From NCBI GenBank assembly GCA_000708835.1, contig DF236954.1, forward strand, positions 1-64,000: a DNA stretch of 64,000 bases, given 5' to 3'. Position 1 is the first letter of the stretch. Each line of letters opens with the position of its first letter. This stretch comes from Klebsormidium nitens (lineage: Eukaryota; Streptophyta; Klebsormidiophyceae; Klebsormidiales; Klebsormidiaceae). Both the position numbers and the translations under genes were made by a program. Positions 12,352 to 21,152 of this stretch are shown here, one piece after another. The notes beneath the pieces are model-generated. The model did not search any database. It saw only the letters and a program-made list of their open reading frames with translations, and had not been told where the DNA came from.

Positions 12352-13161
12352 TCAAGAGGTTGCACAAGCTTTAGTACCTGGATATTTGGTTGAATACAGT
12401 CCTTGGTTAGATTCATTCTCCCTTGAATCGAGCAGCAAGTGACCACAATTGCGTTGTGCTTTCTTGGATATTGATGCTCCAGATATCAAGAACGGACGCC
12501 AGATGAGTCCTTCCTCAAATCCCAGTAGAACCGCAATACCGACCTGATAAAGGAGCTGTGGCTCCTCTTCTTCTTGGTAAACCCACGCGGTACTCTCGTC
12601 TCCAGCGAGAACCTTTCCCTCGCCTGTTGCTGCGCCAAAGTCGTCGTCGTCCATCTCCGCGCCATCATCATCGTCGTCCATCTCTGCGCCAGCATCGGGG
12701 TCGTCCATTTCTGCGCCAGCATCGGGGTTGTCCATTTCTGCGTCGTAATTGGGGTCGTCCACCTCACCCCTCTCCGGCTCCTCTTTTCGCTCAATGACCG
12801 CTTCGCCGTCTTTTGTGGGCAACCTTGTGCACGCATTCTCCTCCCAGGGGGGTCCTCCAAAACCCAGAACAGGGCTGTTGGGCGCCAGCTCTCCTAGAAT
12901 GGTCCGCTGCAGAGTGGGAAAGGGTGTTCCGCGCAGCGCCAACTTGTGGATGGGGGCCATCTCCTCGTACTGGTGCGGCTGAGGGATGACGGGTGAAGAC
13001 AGAGCCTTCTGAACCGGCTCAGCTTTCCTGCACGTGTGGGAATGACAGGTATCACTAGACGTTTCAGACCTTTGGCAGATTGATGTATGCAGAGAGCAGG
13101 GATCTAGATTGTACTTGCAATCGCCAAGAGAATTTGTAAAGAACCTGGAAGGTTTGGCCAT
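12352..13161 (-). CDS. Acidic repeat protein ORF, function unknown
   Basis: A 269-codon open frame. The N-terminal third is Cys/Ser-rich and may be intron read-through, because an acceptor-like CAG precedes ALSSPVIPQPHQYEEMAP. The middle contains a tandem array of a 10-residue acidic unit of the form DPDAGAEMDD, encoded by a 30-bp minisatellite at about 12,632-12,760. It is followed by a Glu-rich patch (VYQEEEEPQ) and a hydrophobic stretch. It could be an upstream exon of the PP4R3-like gene on the same strand, since that family carries acidic regions, or a separate gene. I recognise no domain. The start codon is only the first ATG and is not well supported. Confidence 0.35.
   Translation of the reverse strand: MAKPSRFFTNSLGDCKYNLDPCSLHTSICQRSETSSDTCHSHTCRKAEPVQKALSSPVIPQPHQYEEMAPIHKLALRGTPFPTLQRTILGELAPNSPVLGFGGPPWEENACTRLPTKDGEAVIERKEEPERGEVDDPNYDAEMDNPDAGAEMDDPDAGAEMDDDDDGAEMDDDDFGAATGEGKVLAGDESTAWVYQEEEEPQLLYQVGIAVLLGFEEGLIWRPFLISGASISKKAQRNCGHLLLDSRENESNQGLYSTKYPGTKACATS
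12632..12760. repeat. 30-bp coding minisatellite
   Basis: About four to five degenerate copies of a 30-bp unit, visible on the plus strand as repeated GTCGTCCAT-TCTGCGCCAGCATCGGG blocks. On the minus strand each unit encodes ten acidic residues. The last two units vary by point changes that keep the frame open. Confidence 0.7.
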
Positions 13162-13233
13162 GCAAGGCTAGCTGACCTTGTCTGCATGTAGAAAGTCCAT
13201 TGACTGACCAGCCAATCTACCAGATCGAACTGC
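13162..13233. other. Short spacer upstream of the acidic ORF
   Basis: No feature seen other than the approach to the inverted-repeat element that starts at 13,234. Confidence 0.3.
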
Positions 13234-13330
13234 TTAAATTACGCAGGGACGATAGAGGCTGCAACAAGAAGACTGATCGGAACTTGTGGCATCATCGTCT
13301 CTTCTGCTCTATCGTCCCCGCGTAATTTAA
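13234..13330. mobile_element. 97-bp inverted-repeat element (MITE or hairpin)
   Basis: Two arms of about 24 nt are inverted copies: 13,234-13,257 begins TTAAATTACGCAGGGACGAT, and 13,307-13,330 ends with the complement with a single mismatch (CCCC for CCCT). About 49 nt separate them. The outer TTAA on both ends could be a piggyBac-like target-site duplication or simply part of the arm. There is no ORF. It could instead be a hairpin RNA. Confidence 0.55.
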
Positions 13331-16238
13331 AAAAACAATTGAGTTGCTCTATCTTTCTTTTCTCATTGTGACAGACCATGAGGAGATACAAGACAAGAAA
13401 GCAGGAGCTGGACCATTGCTCTTGTATTGCATTGCATGAATTGAACTAAAAACACTGTGACCAATATCAGAATGCTATGCAAGCATGCTCTGCTCAGCCA
13501 ACTCAAAGGTGCTTCACCATCCTCTGGCACACGTCTGGTAAATCGGCACTCCTAGCGGACTCACCGCCCTGACTGCGGCTCCTCCATGGCAGATGCTATG
13601 ATGATGTCCTCTTGGCCTAGACTTGCGCTCCCGGTCTCTTTACTTTCCGGCAGGTTGTGATGCGTCTTCTGTTCTACTGACCTGCGCAGAAAGAGTTGCA
13701 AGAAGATGCATCAAGCGGTCTGTGGGAATCCAAAATGTCAGAGGATAGCACACACAGGACGGACACACTTGCTAACCTGCATGTTGGCGAAGACAGAGTA
13801 GGAATTCCTCAGCTATGGAAGTACGGGGCCGCTTGAGTCACCACCTTAAGGGAAGCGACCAGCATGTCTAAGCAGCGTCTGGCCCTCGAAACATGAAGCT
13901 ATGGAAGGTGGCTGAGTGGGAACAAAAGCGCTCCCCCCAAAGTCAGCTTCTCTGTGGGAGGTCGGGGATGCGGTTACTACCTACTCACCGTACTGCTGAA
14001 GTCAGATGCTTGGCAGGCCTCGGGCGGCGGCTGCCATTCCTGCCCCTTTCATTGCCTGGCCCAAGGTTCTCCTTTTGTGCTGTGAACACAAAGTGGTCCG
14101 CTTGATGCACAGGAACCATCTCTTCTGCGTCATCCTACAGGCAGTTCAAAAGAGGCAGAGTGATGAAAGTGTACTGGTTGCTTTTGAATGAGCACTGAAT
14201 CATAGGTATCTGCAATGAAGATGGGACCCTAGGCCACTACCTCTCTTGCAGACATATAAGGCAGAAGATTTGCAAGGTGTAAGCAGAACATTTTCAGAAA
14301 CATAAATCTCAAGAGGATGGCGCCACGATTGTGAGCCGCAAGCAGAAAACTAATATGATTTACCGAAGCAGCTGGCACTTCAAGAGGCTAGTGGGCCAAG
14401 TCAACGCTGCTATTCAATCCATCGAGCGTCCACATCGAGCGTCCACTTGCAGGACTTTTGAAGGCAACTACACGCTTTCCAACCGGCTGATCGGCAGCAT
14501 TGAATGCTTCATGCTTCATGCCAGAGAACTTCCATGTGCGGCTTTGCTGGAGTTGCTCACCACTTGCATGTCCTCAGCTGCCTGCATCTTCAAGTGTCTG
14601 TCACCAATTCTTCTAGCTTAGCTTGAGAATGCAATCTGTCAGCATTCCAGTTTTTGAAGCTTGTCTTTGACTCAGTCCGAGCATGCCAGCATTGCAGTTA
14701 TAAGACTCCTGCTCAGTGCCAATTCACAGCTGGAGACAGCATGTGCAGGATAGTACGTTAACAGCTTTTTGTTAGAGCGCCGCTCTAGCTCAATCTGACC
14801 TTACATCTGCTGAAATGCTGCCAAACATACAGTGCGCTGGCTCAGCATTGTTCCGTCAACAGATCCTTGCAGGTGCAGGTCTGGCCGCCTGGTGCTTCAA
14901 TGCGTTTGCAGTGCTCGTGCAAGAGTCGACGCCGCCAGAACGCCATTTGAGCGCTGCATGCAGAAGAGCCTGTGCAAGAGCAACACTCGCACTGTGCAGA
15001 GATGTGGCCGTTCGATATGATCCAGCGTTGAAACGGAAGGTCTCGATCACAAGTTTGATTGCGCGCGAGCTGATGACTGCCATTTACGGTTTCAAAATGT
15101 TTGGCTGACTCACTTGTGACTCACTTATGCAAAGGTTATGGTTTTCCGGGCTTCCGACGCCATGTTTGAAGTCCCCGGTCGAATTGAGTCCTCGATGCAA
15201 TCAAAAACAAACACAGCGATTTTTGGCATTAAAAGGCATACGTAAGTGTAATCCGGAAGGGAAAACTCCCAGCTGATTGATTATTCTGTATCTTGGTAAC
15301 CACTGCAATTAATCAGACCCAATGAAGGCCAGGAAAGCTAGGGCTTGGGTCAAATCGACGGGCTCCTTAGACAGTCATCCCTGATATATGCAACTTCGCA
15401 ATTATTTTTGTTAATCTGAGCTTGCTTAATCAAATTGAACAACATCTACATATGCGTACGTTCTTTTGTTGGCCTCCGAGGACTTGGTAATAGAATCTTG
15501 CATTTGAGTCAGACGCCAAGTCTTAGAAACACTCCCGAAACACTAGCGTCTAGCGTTTAGCCCATCGCTTCTCATGACGTTGTCCGTTACTTCCCCAGCA
15601 TGGTCCATGATTACAACCAGCGCGCTAGCGAGATCAGCCTTAACGAGCCCTAGTACTAGTACAGTAGTGCAGCCCAAGCTGATGAAACACAACTGCGGCT
15701 GAACATCAACTTCGACTTCACCGGGAACAACAACGGTCTCTTGAGTTGCGAAAAGCTCGAGAGGTGGCTACCAACTAGTGGCGTGCGTACGTTTGAACAT
15801 GATTGCAAGGCGTGCACCAAATTCTTAAACTTTGTCTCAGGAAGACTTGGGGGATATTCAGCATGGCAAAAACTTCGTCTGCTTACGGGTTCATAGTCCC
15901 CCCTTTAATTTGGCGGCTCGACCGGGTTCGCATTACTGCTTTCGACATGGTGCGCCTAATGGAGATGGCATGCAGGAACCCATCGTGTTTGAACGAACGT
16001 TGGACTTGAATAGAAGCTCTAGAGTTTGGTACACCATTCGAACCAACAATACCTTCCATCAGCTGAGTCTCTTTGGTATCAATAATTTCTCTCTGGCCGT
16101 TTGTACAGTCTCCTTAACTTAATTGTCCCGCCTGCTTGTAGGTCCCCAGGAGCTTCGCGTCATCCCCTAGGAATTGAAAGCCCGCCTGCATCATTGACTG
16201 CTCCTCTCCTTGTTCTCCACCTTCTCGCCAGTGCCTAC
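13331..16238. other. Intergenic, no gene recognised
   Basis: Several ORFs of 60-100 codons are present but overlap in other frames and carry no family signature. At about 15,680-15,885 (+) a polar ORF has a segment (FTGNNNGLLSCEKLERWL) vaguely like an EF-hand loop, but the calcium-ligand spacing is wrong. Repeated TGCAAG/CTTGCA motifs are common in 14-15 kb. Confidence 0.35.
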
Positions 16239-16375
16239 CTGATCCACTCGGAGGCCGCCGCAACTCTGCGATTATCGCCGATATACTCGAGCAGAATCAG
16301 ACCGTCCTGGTCTTCCACGTACTCCTGCTGTCCGCAATTCGGACAAGCGGGCCAGAATCCGCTTGCCACGAAAGC
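16239..16375 (-). CDS. Isolated exon with zinc-ribbon-like CPNCG motif
   Basis: On the minus strand an open frame ends at a donor (ATCAG|GTAGGC, exon edge 16,239). It contains SGFWPACPNCGQQEYVE, then DGLILLEYIGD and AAASEWIR. The order Cys-x2-Cys, Gly-Leu-Ile, then a conserved Trp-x-Arg resembles the second half of the elongation factor SPT4. However, the first Cys pair and the C-terminal SPT4 block were not found, and downstream acceptors run into stops. It could be a pseudo-exon or part of another zinc-ribbon protein. The upper boundary is approximate. Confidence 0.25.
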
Positions 16376-17601
16376 GAAGCAGAGTGACGCCACACGAAGA
16401 GATAGAAGAGTATATTTTATCGAACTCCGCAGGAAATAAACATGCCTGCAAGCGGATCGATGATCATGAATTCGAATGAATGGGCATCAGGCCCATCATG
16501 AAAATGTCAACGACTTTAGCATGCGCAATATCTTCCAATTGCTTTTGGTACTTTAACACTGGACATTGCAATTTGAGACATAGCTCAGCCACTTATATGT
16601 CCGAGTGCCGTGAAATCTCCTCATTCAGGGTTGCACTATGCTTGTCGTCTTCATATCAATGAAAAGCTGCAAACCCTTAATGCATCGCTCATTCGATCCA
16701 AAAGATGATTAAGCCTGAAATCATACGGCCACGTTGCGGTCAATTGGCTCCAGGGTTTGTGTTCATGCATCCGGCCAGTCATCTTATGCAGCTCTCGGAC
16801 GAGGATGTTAATTCGCAGTGATAAGCCGCACGGATGCCAGTCTTGCACGAGATTGAGCCATCCGCTTTTGACTCCAAAATAATATGTTGAAGATTCGTTC
16901 ACCTGGGTCCACTGCAGCCATGATTGGGCCGCGTGCATGCGAGAACATCCATACCCTTCCCATCAAAGAGGCAAAACTGCCCTTACGATGTCTCAGCATC
17001 TAATTCGCCGTCCCCTTCTTGGTTTTGTAGATAGCCACTTTCACAAATATAAAAGCGGACCGTCACGGTCACTTCCATACTTTCGCACAGAAACAAGCCA
17101 GTCAAATATATAATATTTAAAAATCTCGATACGCGGTGTGATGATTGAACGGGAAACACATTTCAAGCGTCCTATCATCGCATGTCTTTAATCTTCAATC
17201 TTATTCTGGGTCGCATTCTCCCGTTTATTGAGTACGAAGGCCTCTTACTTCATAACAAGGTTCTGATCATAGTTTGGCAAATATGCTAGTGGCAATGACT
17301 CATTCACACAACGCTCGTGCTAGAACAAGAAACCTTTTTTGGTAAGCAATGCTTCTAACCCCCGTGGAATGGGCTTTGCCCAGCTCCAAGACAATCCAAA
17401 GTGCAAGTTGACGTTCTGATCGTCTCACGAACCTCTGGGCTTCAAAATTTTCCTCAGATCGGACTATCGAAGCTTCGGTGACCGTCCCCAGCTCGATCAA
17501 CGATTGTCGAATCGCGAAAGCATTTTGGCCCACACTCAATTCGAGGTTCCACTAGTGCTGCTTATATTTGGAGATATTGTGTACAATCGCACCTTTATAG
17601 C
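16376..17601. other. Intergenic, no gene recognised
   Basis: An AT-richer stretch around 17,040-17,240. ORFs on the minus strand at 16.65-17.0 kb and 17.3-17.54 kb are short and unsupported. Confidence 0.3.
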
Positions 17602-17838
17602 GGGGCTGTAGCTCAATCGGTAGAGCGCCAAGGCCCGAAAGAGGGTGATATCCCTCATGATCAGAGCTGGAAGCTCAGGGGTTACAATCCCAGGGGTGAT
17701 ATCCCTCAGGTTTACAAGATTAGGGGTGACATCCCCAAGGGGCGAAAGCTCCTCGTTGCCGGGGCCTCGATTGGGGCTCCGAGCTTCGCCCAGATGGGCC
17801 GGGTCTGAGAGATGCGGGTTCGAGTCCCGCCAGCTCCA
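17602..17838 (+). tRNA. tRNA-like pol III unit with about 165-nt insert (copy 2)
   Basis: It has the same ends as copy 1: GGGGCTG acceptor, A box in GTAGCTCAATCGGTAGAGC, T arm GCGGG-TTCGAGT-CCCGC, and CAGCTCCA at the 3' end, again with G3-U70. The 3' part of the insert is recognisably homologous to copy 1: a GCCGGGGCCTC block, a GGCTCCGAGC block, and a GCCC-NNAT-GGGC hairpin before GTCTGAGAGAT. The 5' part is expanded by repeats of a palindromic GGGTGATATCCC unit. A TTTT lies about 30 nt downstream. The anticodon arm cannot be assigned. Confidence 0.6.
17642..17738 (+). repeat. Short palindromic repeats inside the tRNA-like insert
   Basis: The unit GGGGTGATATCCCTCA occurs at 17,642-17,657 and 17,693-17,708. 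Degenerate copies lie at about 17,677 (GGGGTTACAATCCC) and 17,723-17,738 (GGGGTGACATCCCC). Each is a near-palindrome. A single related unit in copy 1 reads GGGCTGATATGCC. A similar motif, CGGGGTGATGACATCCCC, appears at about 19,317. Confidence 0.7.
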
Positions 17839-18329
17839 CGCTGTTTGGTCCATCAACAAGCAGGAACTTTTAGAATCGAACGAGAGTCTGCTGAGAGTGA
17901 CAGCTGTTCACGCGGTGTTCTGAGCAGCTTCAACTTTTCCACGAAGTCCCCGCGATCGCTGGGAGCTGCAAGGAAATAAGAAGAGCTTCGTGCTGAACGT
18001 GCCTCGTTTGAGAGGTCGAGCGTACTCCAACGAAGGGCTGGAGGGGATGAATGTACAGAAAATTGGTTGAAACCGAACAGGGTTACCCTCTTCGTCGCTG
18101 AGCTCATGACATATAGCTCAATTGCTCACACGTTTACGATCCAGAACAAACTGACATGCCCAATAATGGAGCTGCCTTTGCTTCTAGCGAGCCAGGAGCG
18201 TCTGCTCCGGGCAGAGCCTTGTGGGCAGACCGACCTGTTCATCCACATGACGGTCAAGGACTTTTGCTGGTCCGTTTTCCGAACAGACGGATAAACTACG
18301 CGTCATGTTGTTGCATCCTTGAACAGGAC

Positions 18330-18460
18330 CCGAGGAACTGCTTTGACATCACCGAAGCGATTTGGAGACGGCTCACTCTCCGAGGGGAAACTCTCGTTAG
18401 GAATCCGCTCGGGGCACCGCTCAAACTTGCAATTCCGGGCAGCCGCAATCACCTAGAAAT
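18330..18460 (-). pseudogene. Decayed fragment of the methyltransferase gene
   Basis: On the minus strand a pyrimidine tract and TTTCTAG acceptor precede GTGATTGCGGCTGCCCGG. This matches the acceptor and first codons of exon 3 of the methyltransferase at 24.2 kb (GTGGTTGCGGCTGCCCGG) at 17 of 18 bases. A second block further in (GAGCGGATTCCTAACGA against GAGCGGCTTCCTCACGA) lies at nearly the same distance. Intermediate sequence is diverged and the frame soon stops. Because the intron border is kept, this looks like a DNA-level duplicate rather than a retrocopy. Boundaries are approximate. Confidence 0.5.
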
Positions 18461-18826
18461 AAGACGAAAAGAGCACGCCGCCCTGAAAAGCATACTTCAA
18501 GGGAATAGTTGAAGGTGAAATTAACAGCGTATTGGTGATACAGGCTTTTCGACCCGGCAGCTTGTTTTAACAGGTTTGAAGTAAAAGTAAGAGTAACACC
18601 AGGCAGTGTTAAAGTGCGAGATGTGAAATCTGGTTTTTGACTGGCGCTCTTGGCACGAAGACTTCTTCCCCGCTTTGCAGAGCCTGGTACCTTTACTGGC
18701 TTGTGCAGGATGACAAGCTGCGACGGCCGAAGATCCGCGTGATGCACGCAGATCACCATTTAATTCTGCGTGCCTTACGGGGTCCGCAGACCTTGAGGGA
18801 GGCGCTAGCGATCGAGGCGGGGACGA

Positions 18827-19051
18827 ATGAAAGAGAAACCGGTAACTCTCGTGTGACCTAACGGGCGTGTGACCTAAGATACGAATTACCCGGGCACAAC
18901 AAACTAAAAACCTAACACAAATAATCACCCGCTCCGCACCCTAACCCACCCTAACCACCATACCAACCCCACCCGTGGACCCGTCCCCCGGGTGCCTATC
19001 TTAGGTCACACGGCTCTTAGGTCACACGAGCGTTATCGGAGTATGAAAGAG
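18827..19051. mobile_element. Mutator-type MITE with 9-bp target-site duplication
   Basis: The element spans 18,836-19,042 (207 bp). It is bordered by the direct repeat ATGAAAGAG at 18,827-18,835 and 19,043-19,051. Its first and last 46 nt are inverted copies with about 39 matches. Each arm contains two spaced copies of GTGTGACCTAA. The 9-bp duplication and long terminal inverted repeats are typical of Mutator-like elements. There is no transposase ORF, so it is non-autonomous. The interior is C-rich with telomere-like CCCTAACCCACCCTAACC. A related interior stretch occurs at 62.33-62.40 kb without the arms. Confidence 0.8.
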
Positions 19052-19787
19052 GGGTTAGCAACCGTCACTTCGGGTGGGCCACGTCTGTCCTGGGGAGTGC
19101 GTGGGAATGCACGACAGCTTCTGAAACCAAGCACTGGCGGAGGTGGGCATGAGGAAGTACACGTCGAAGGCGCATCACCAAGAAACAGGACAGCACTTTA
19201 CACGAGACGAAGATGATAAAAGAAGTCATCGGAAGGACATATCTTTCAGTCTATCGGCCATCATTGGGTCTAACGTTTGAATACCAAAGTGACTATCTGT
19301 TCAAAGCTGGTGCGTCGGGGTGATGACATCCCCACCGGCATCTATAACGCATGCATTCAGACTCATCTCAACATACCTCATTTTCTGTACGCATGAAACA
19401 TTGCAATCGGGGGAGCTCAGGGAAAGAGAAGTGCATAGGCAGACTTCAACAATGAATCATGTCGAACTTGCATAAGTATGAACGACTATGAGAAAATGTT
19501 CAGGCTATGTCGACTTATAGATATTTGTGATCTTGCACACAGTAAATGACTGTCTCTTACTTGTTGGAGCCTACGCAACCCGCAACATTCTCAACGCTCT
19601 TGATACAGCCATGAAAAGCCAAAAAATAGTCCAGCAATTTAGTAAGTCTGTTACTTTCCGATGAGAATTCTCAAAAGTAGCAAACTATCACTGACTTCTG
19701 TGTACTAGAAAGCTTACAAGGTCCGCCTTCATACAGAGACTGCAGGTTTGCTGCAAGGTCTAGTTGCTCTCCCTTACAAAAACTCTC
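19052..19787. other. Intergenic / downstream of F-box gene
   Basis: AT-richer sequence with no coding signal. It lies 3' of the minus-strand F-box gene. Confidence 0.35.
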
Positions 19788-21152
19788 AGAAGGCAGTTAT
19801 CTTAAGTTTCCGATTGTTCTCGAAGAACTTGCGAACGCCAGCAATGGTAGTTGATTTGTAAGTCTCGGACTGTTTCGAAGCAGAGAACATTAGGTTGAGG
19901 CTTTCCAGGTTCTGCGTTGCTTGGAAGAGTGACTGAAGTGTGCTGGATGTGTCAGACCCCTCTCTTCAAACGCCAGATCAACACATAGATCTTTCAGTTT
20001 GGAGAGCACCTTAAAAGGACTTGACGATTGAAGGCTTGAAAAGAAAAGAAGACCTAGATCCAGTTTCTCGATGCCCGGTGGCAACTGGGACACAAAGCTT
20101 CTGACAGGAAGAGGCGTCATTAGTCCGTCAAGCGTCACAGTCAGATTCTGCAAGGTAGGGCACTGACGGAGAATAGGGGCCACAATCTCCGTCCAGCTAT
20201 CCCAAGCGGAATCCCAGGCCGCGAAGGTCTTCAGGTGACTGCAAGGCTGGACAAATGTCACCGGGTCCTCCAGACAACTGACTGTAAGCTCTAGCTCTTG
20301 CAGTGCAGGGGCTTCCAATCGAAGAGAGTCGCAATTAACGGCCAGCCTGTGCAGGCTGGGTGCTTGAACATCAAGAGAAATGAAGTACGCTCCTAAAGTT
20401 TGAAGATCGAGAGATCTTAGCGTCTCTGACTTGACGAAGCACGTATTAACCTCCGGATCTGGATTACCAGTTCCAGAGTCATCAGACTTCAATTCGACGT
20501 GTACATTTGTCCAAAGAGTCTCAAGGAAACGGCACCTCTGCAGCAGATTGTGGACCGCTGCGACAGACAGGTTTCCATTGACGAATCGCACGTGCCTTAC
20601 TTCACTGATGGGAGCCGCTGTTAGCACTTCGATAGTGCCACGAGAGGTACTGAAATGGTTGAGACCTGAAACCGAGAGGAGGATGTCGATGATGTTTCTA
20701 CTTGGTTGAGGGTCATCTACCACAAAGTCGGCGCATGAAGGACCACCCCAAATTGATCCCGGTTCGTCCTGCATGCAGTATACTGAGACCACTTTTGGCA
20801 GGCGCTTGAGCAGCGAGTCACTTGAGATGAGACTGTGCGGAATATCCTCCTGCTTTGCGGCGATCAACAGTTCCAGTTTCTTACAAGAGAAACTCTGATG
20901 GTTCACAAAAACCAGGAACCCTTGCGCCTCTGCTGCGCTTCTCAGGGGCCAAACCAGGCTTTCTACCTGGTGCGCCAACCCCTCAAACCGCCGGCAAACG
21001 AGGAGCGCTTGAATAAAATCCTTTGCATGTTCGACGCTCGGTAACCAGCTCCAAAGTTGCAAGCGGCTTGGGCCTGCAACTTTTCCCAGTACGCGAATGA
21101 TCAGATCATCCGGAAGCAGATCAAAAGGGTCGGCTTCGATCAGAGCCATCAA
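19788..21152 (-). CDS. F-box/LRR-like protein with apparent 1-nt frameshift
   Basis: A 420-codon frame from ATG at 21,152 to a stop at 19,890. Residues about 8-60 look like an F-box (DPFDLLPDDLIIRVLGKV, then a LLVCRRFEGLA segment), the motif that binds SKP1 in SCF ubiquitin ligases. The rest has leucine-rich stretches (LRSLDLQTLGAYF, LQELELTVSCLED, LQNLTVTLDGL, IEKLDLGLLFF) typical of substrate-binding LRRs. Near the end the frame loses this pattern. A neighbouring frame resumes it after a run of four C at 19,957-19,960 (G on the coding strand) with LFQATQNLESLNLMF and continues about 57 codons to a stop at 19,788. One extra G would join the two. I see no splice sites that do so. It may be a sequencing error, a recent mutation or a pseudogene. 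The substrate is unknown. Confidence 0.75.

Noticed and set aside
14815-15108. 97-codon ORF with Ala/Cys-rich product
   Set aside because: Open on both strands with no domain or splice context; it looks like chance.
15680-15885. EF-hand-like loop (FTGNNNGLLSCEKL)
   Set aside because: Ligand positions do not fit the 12-residue EF loop and there is no second hand.
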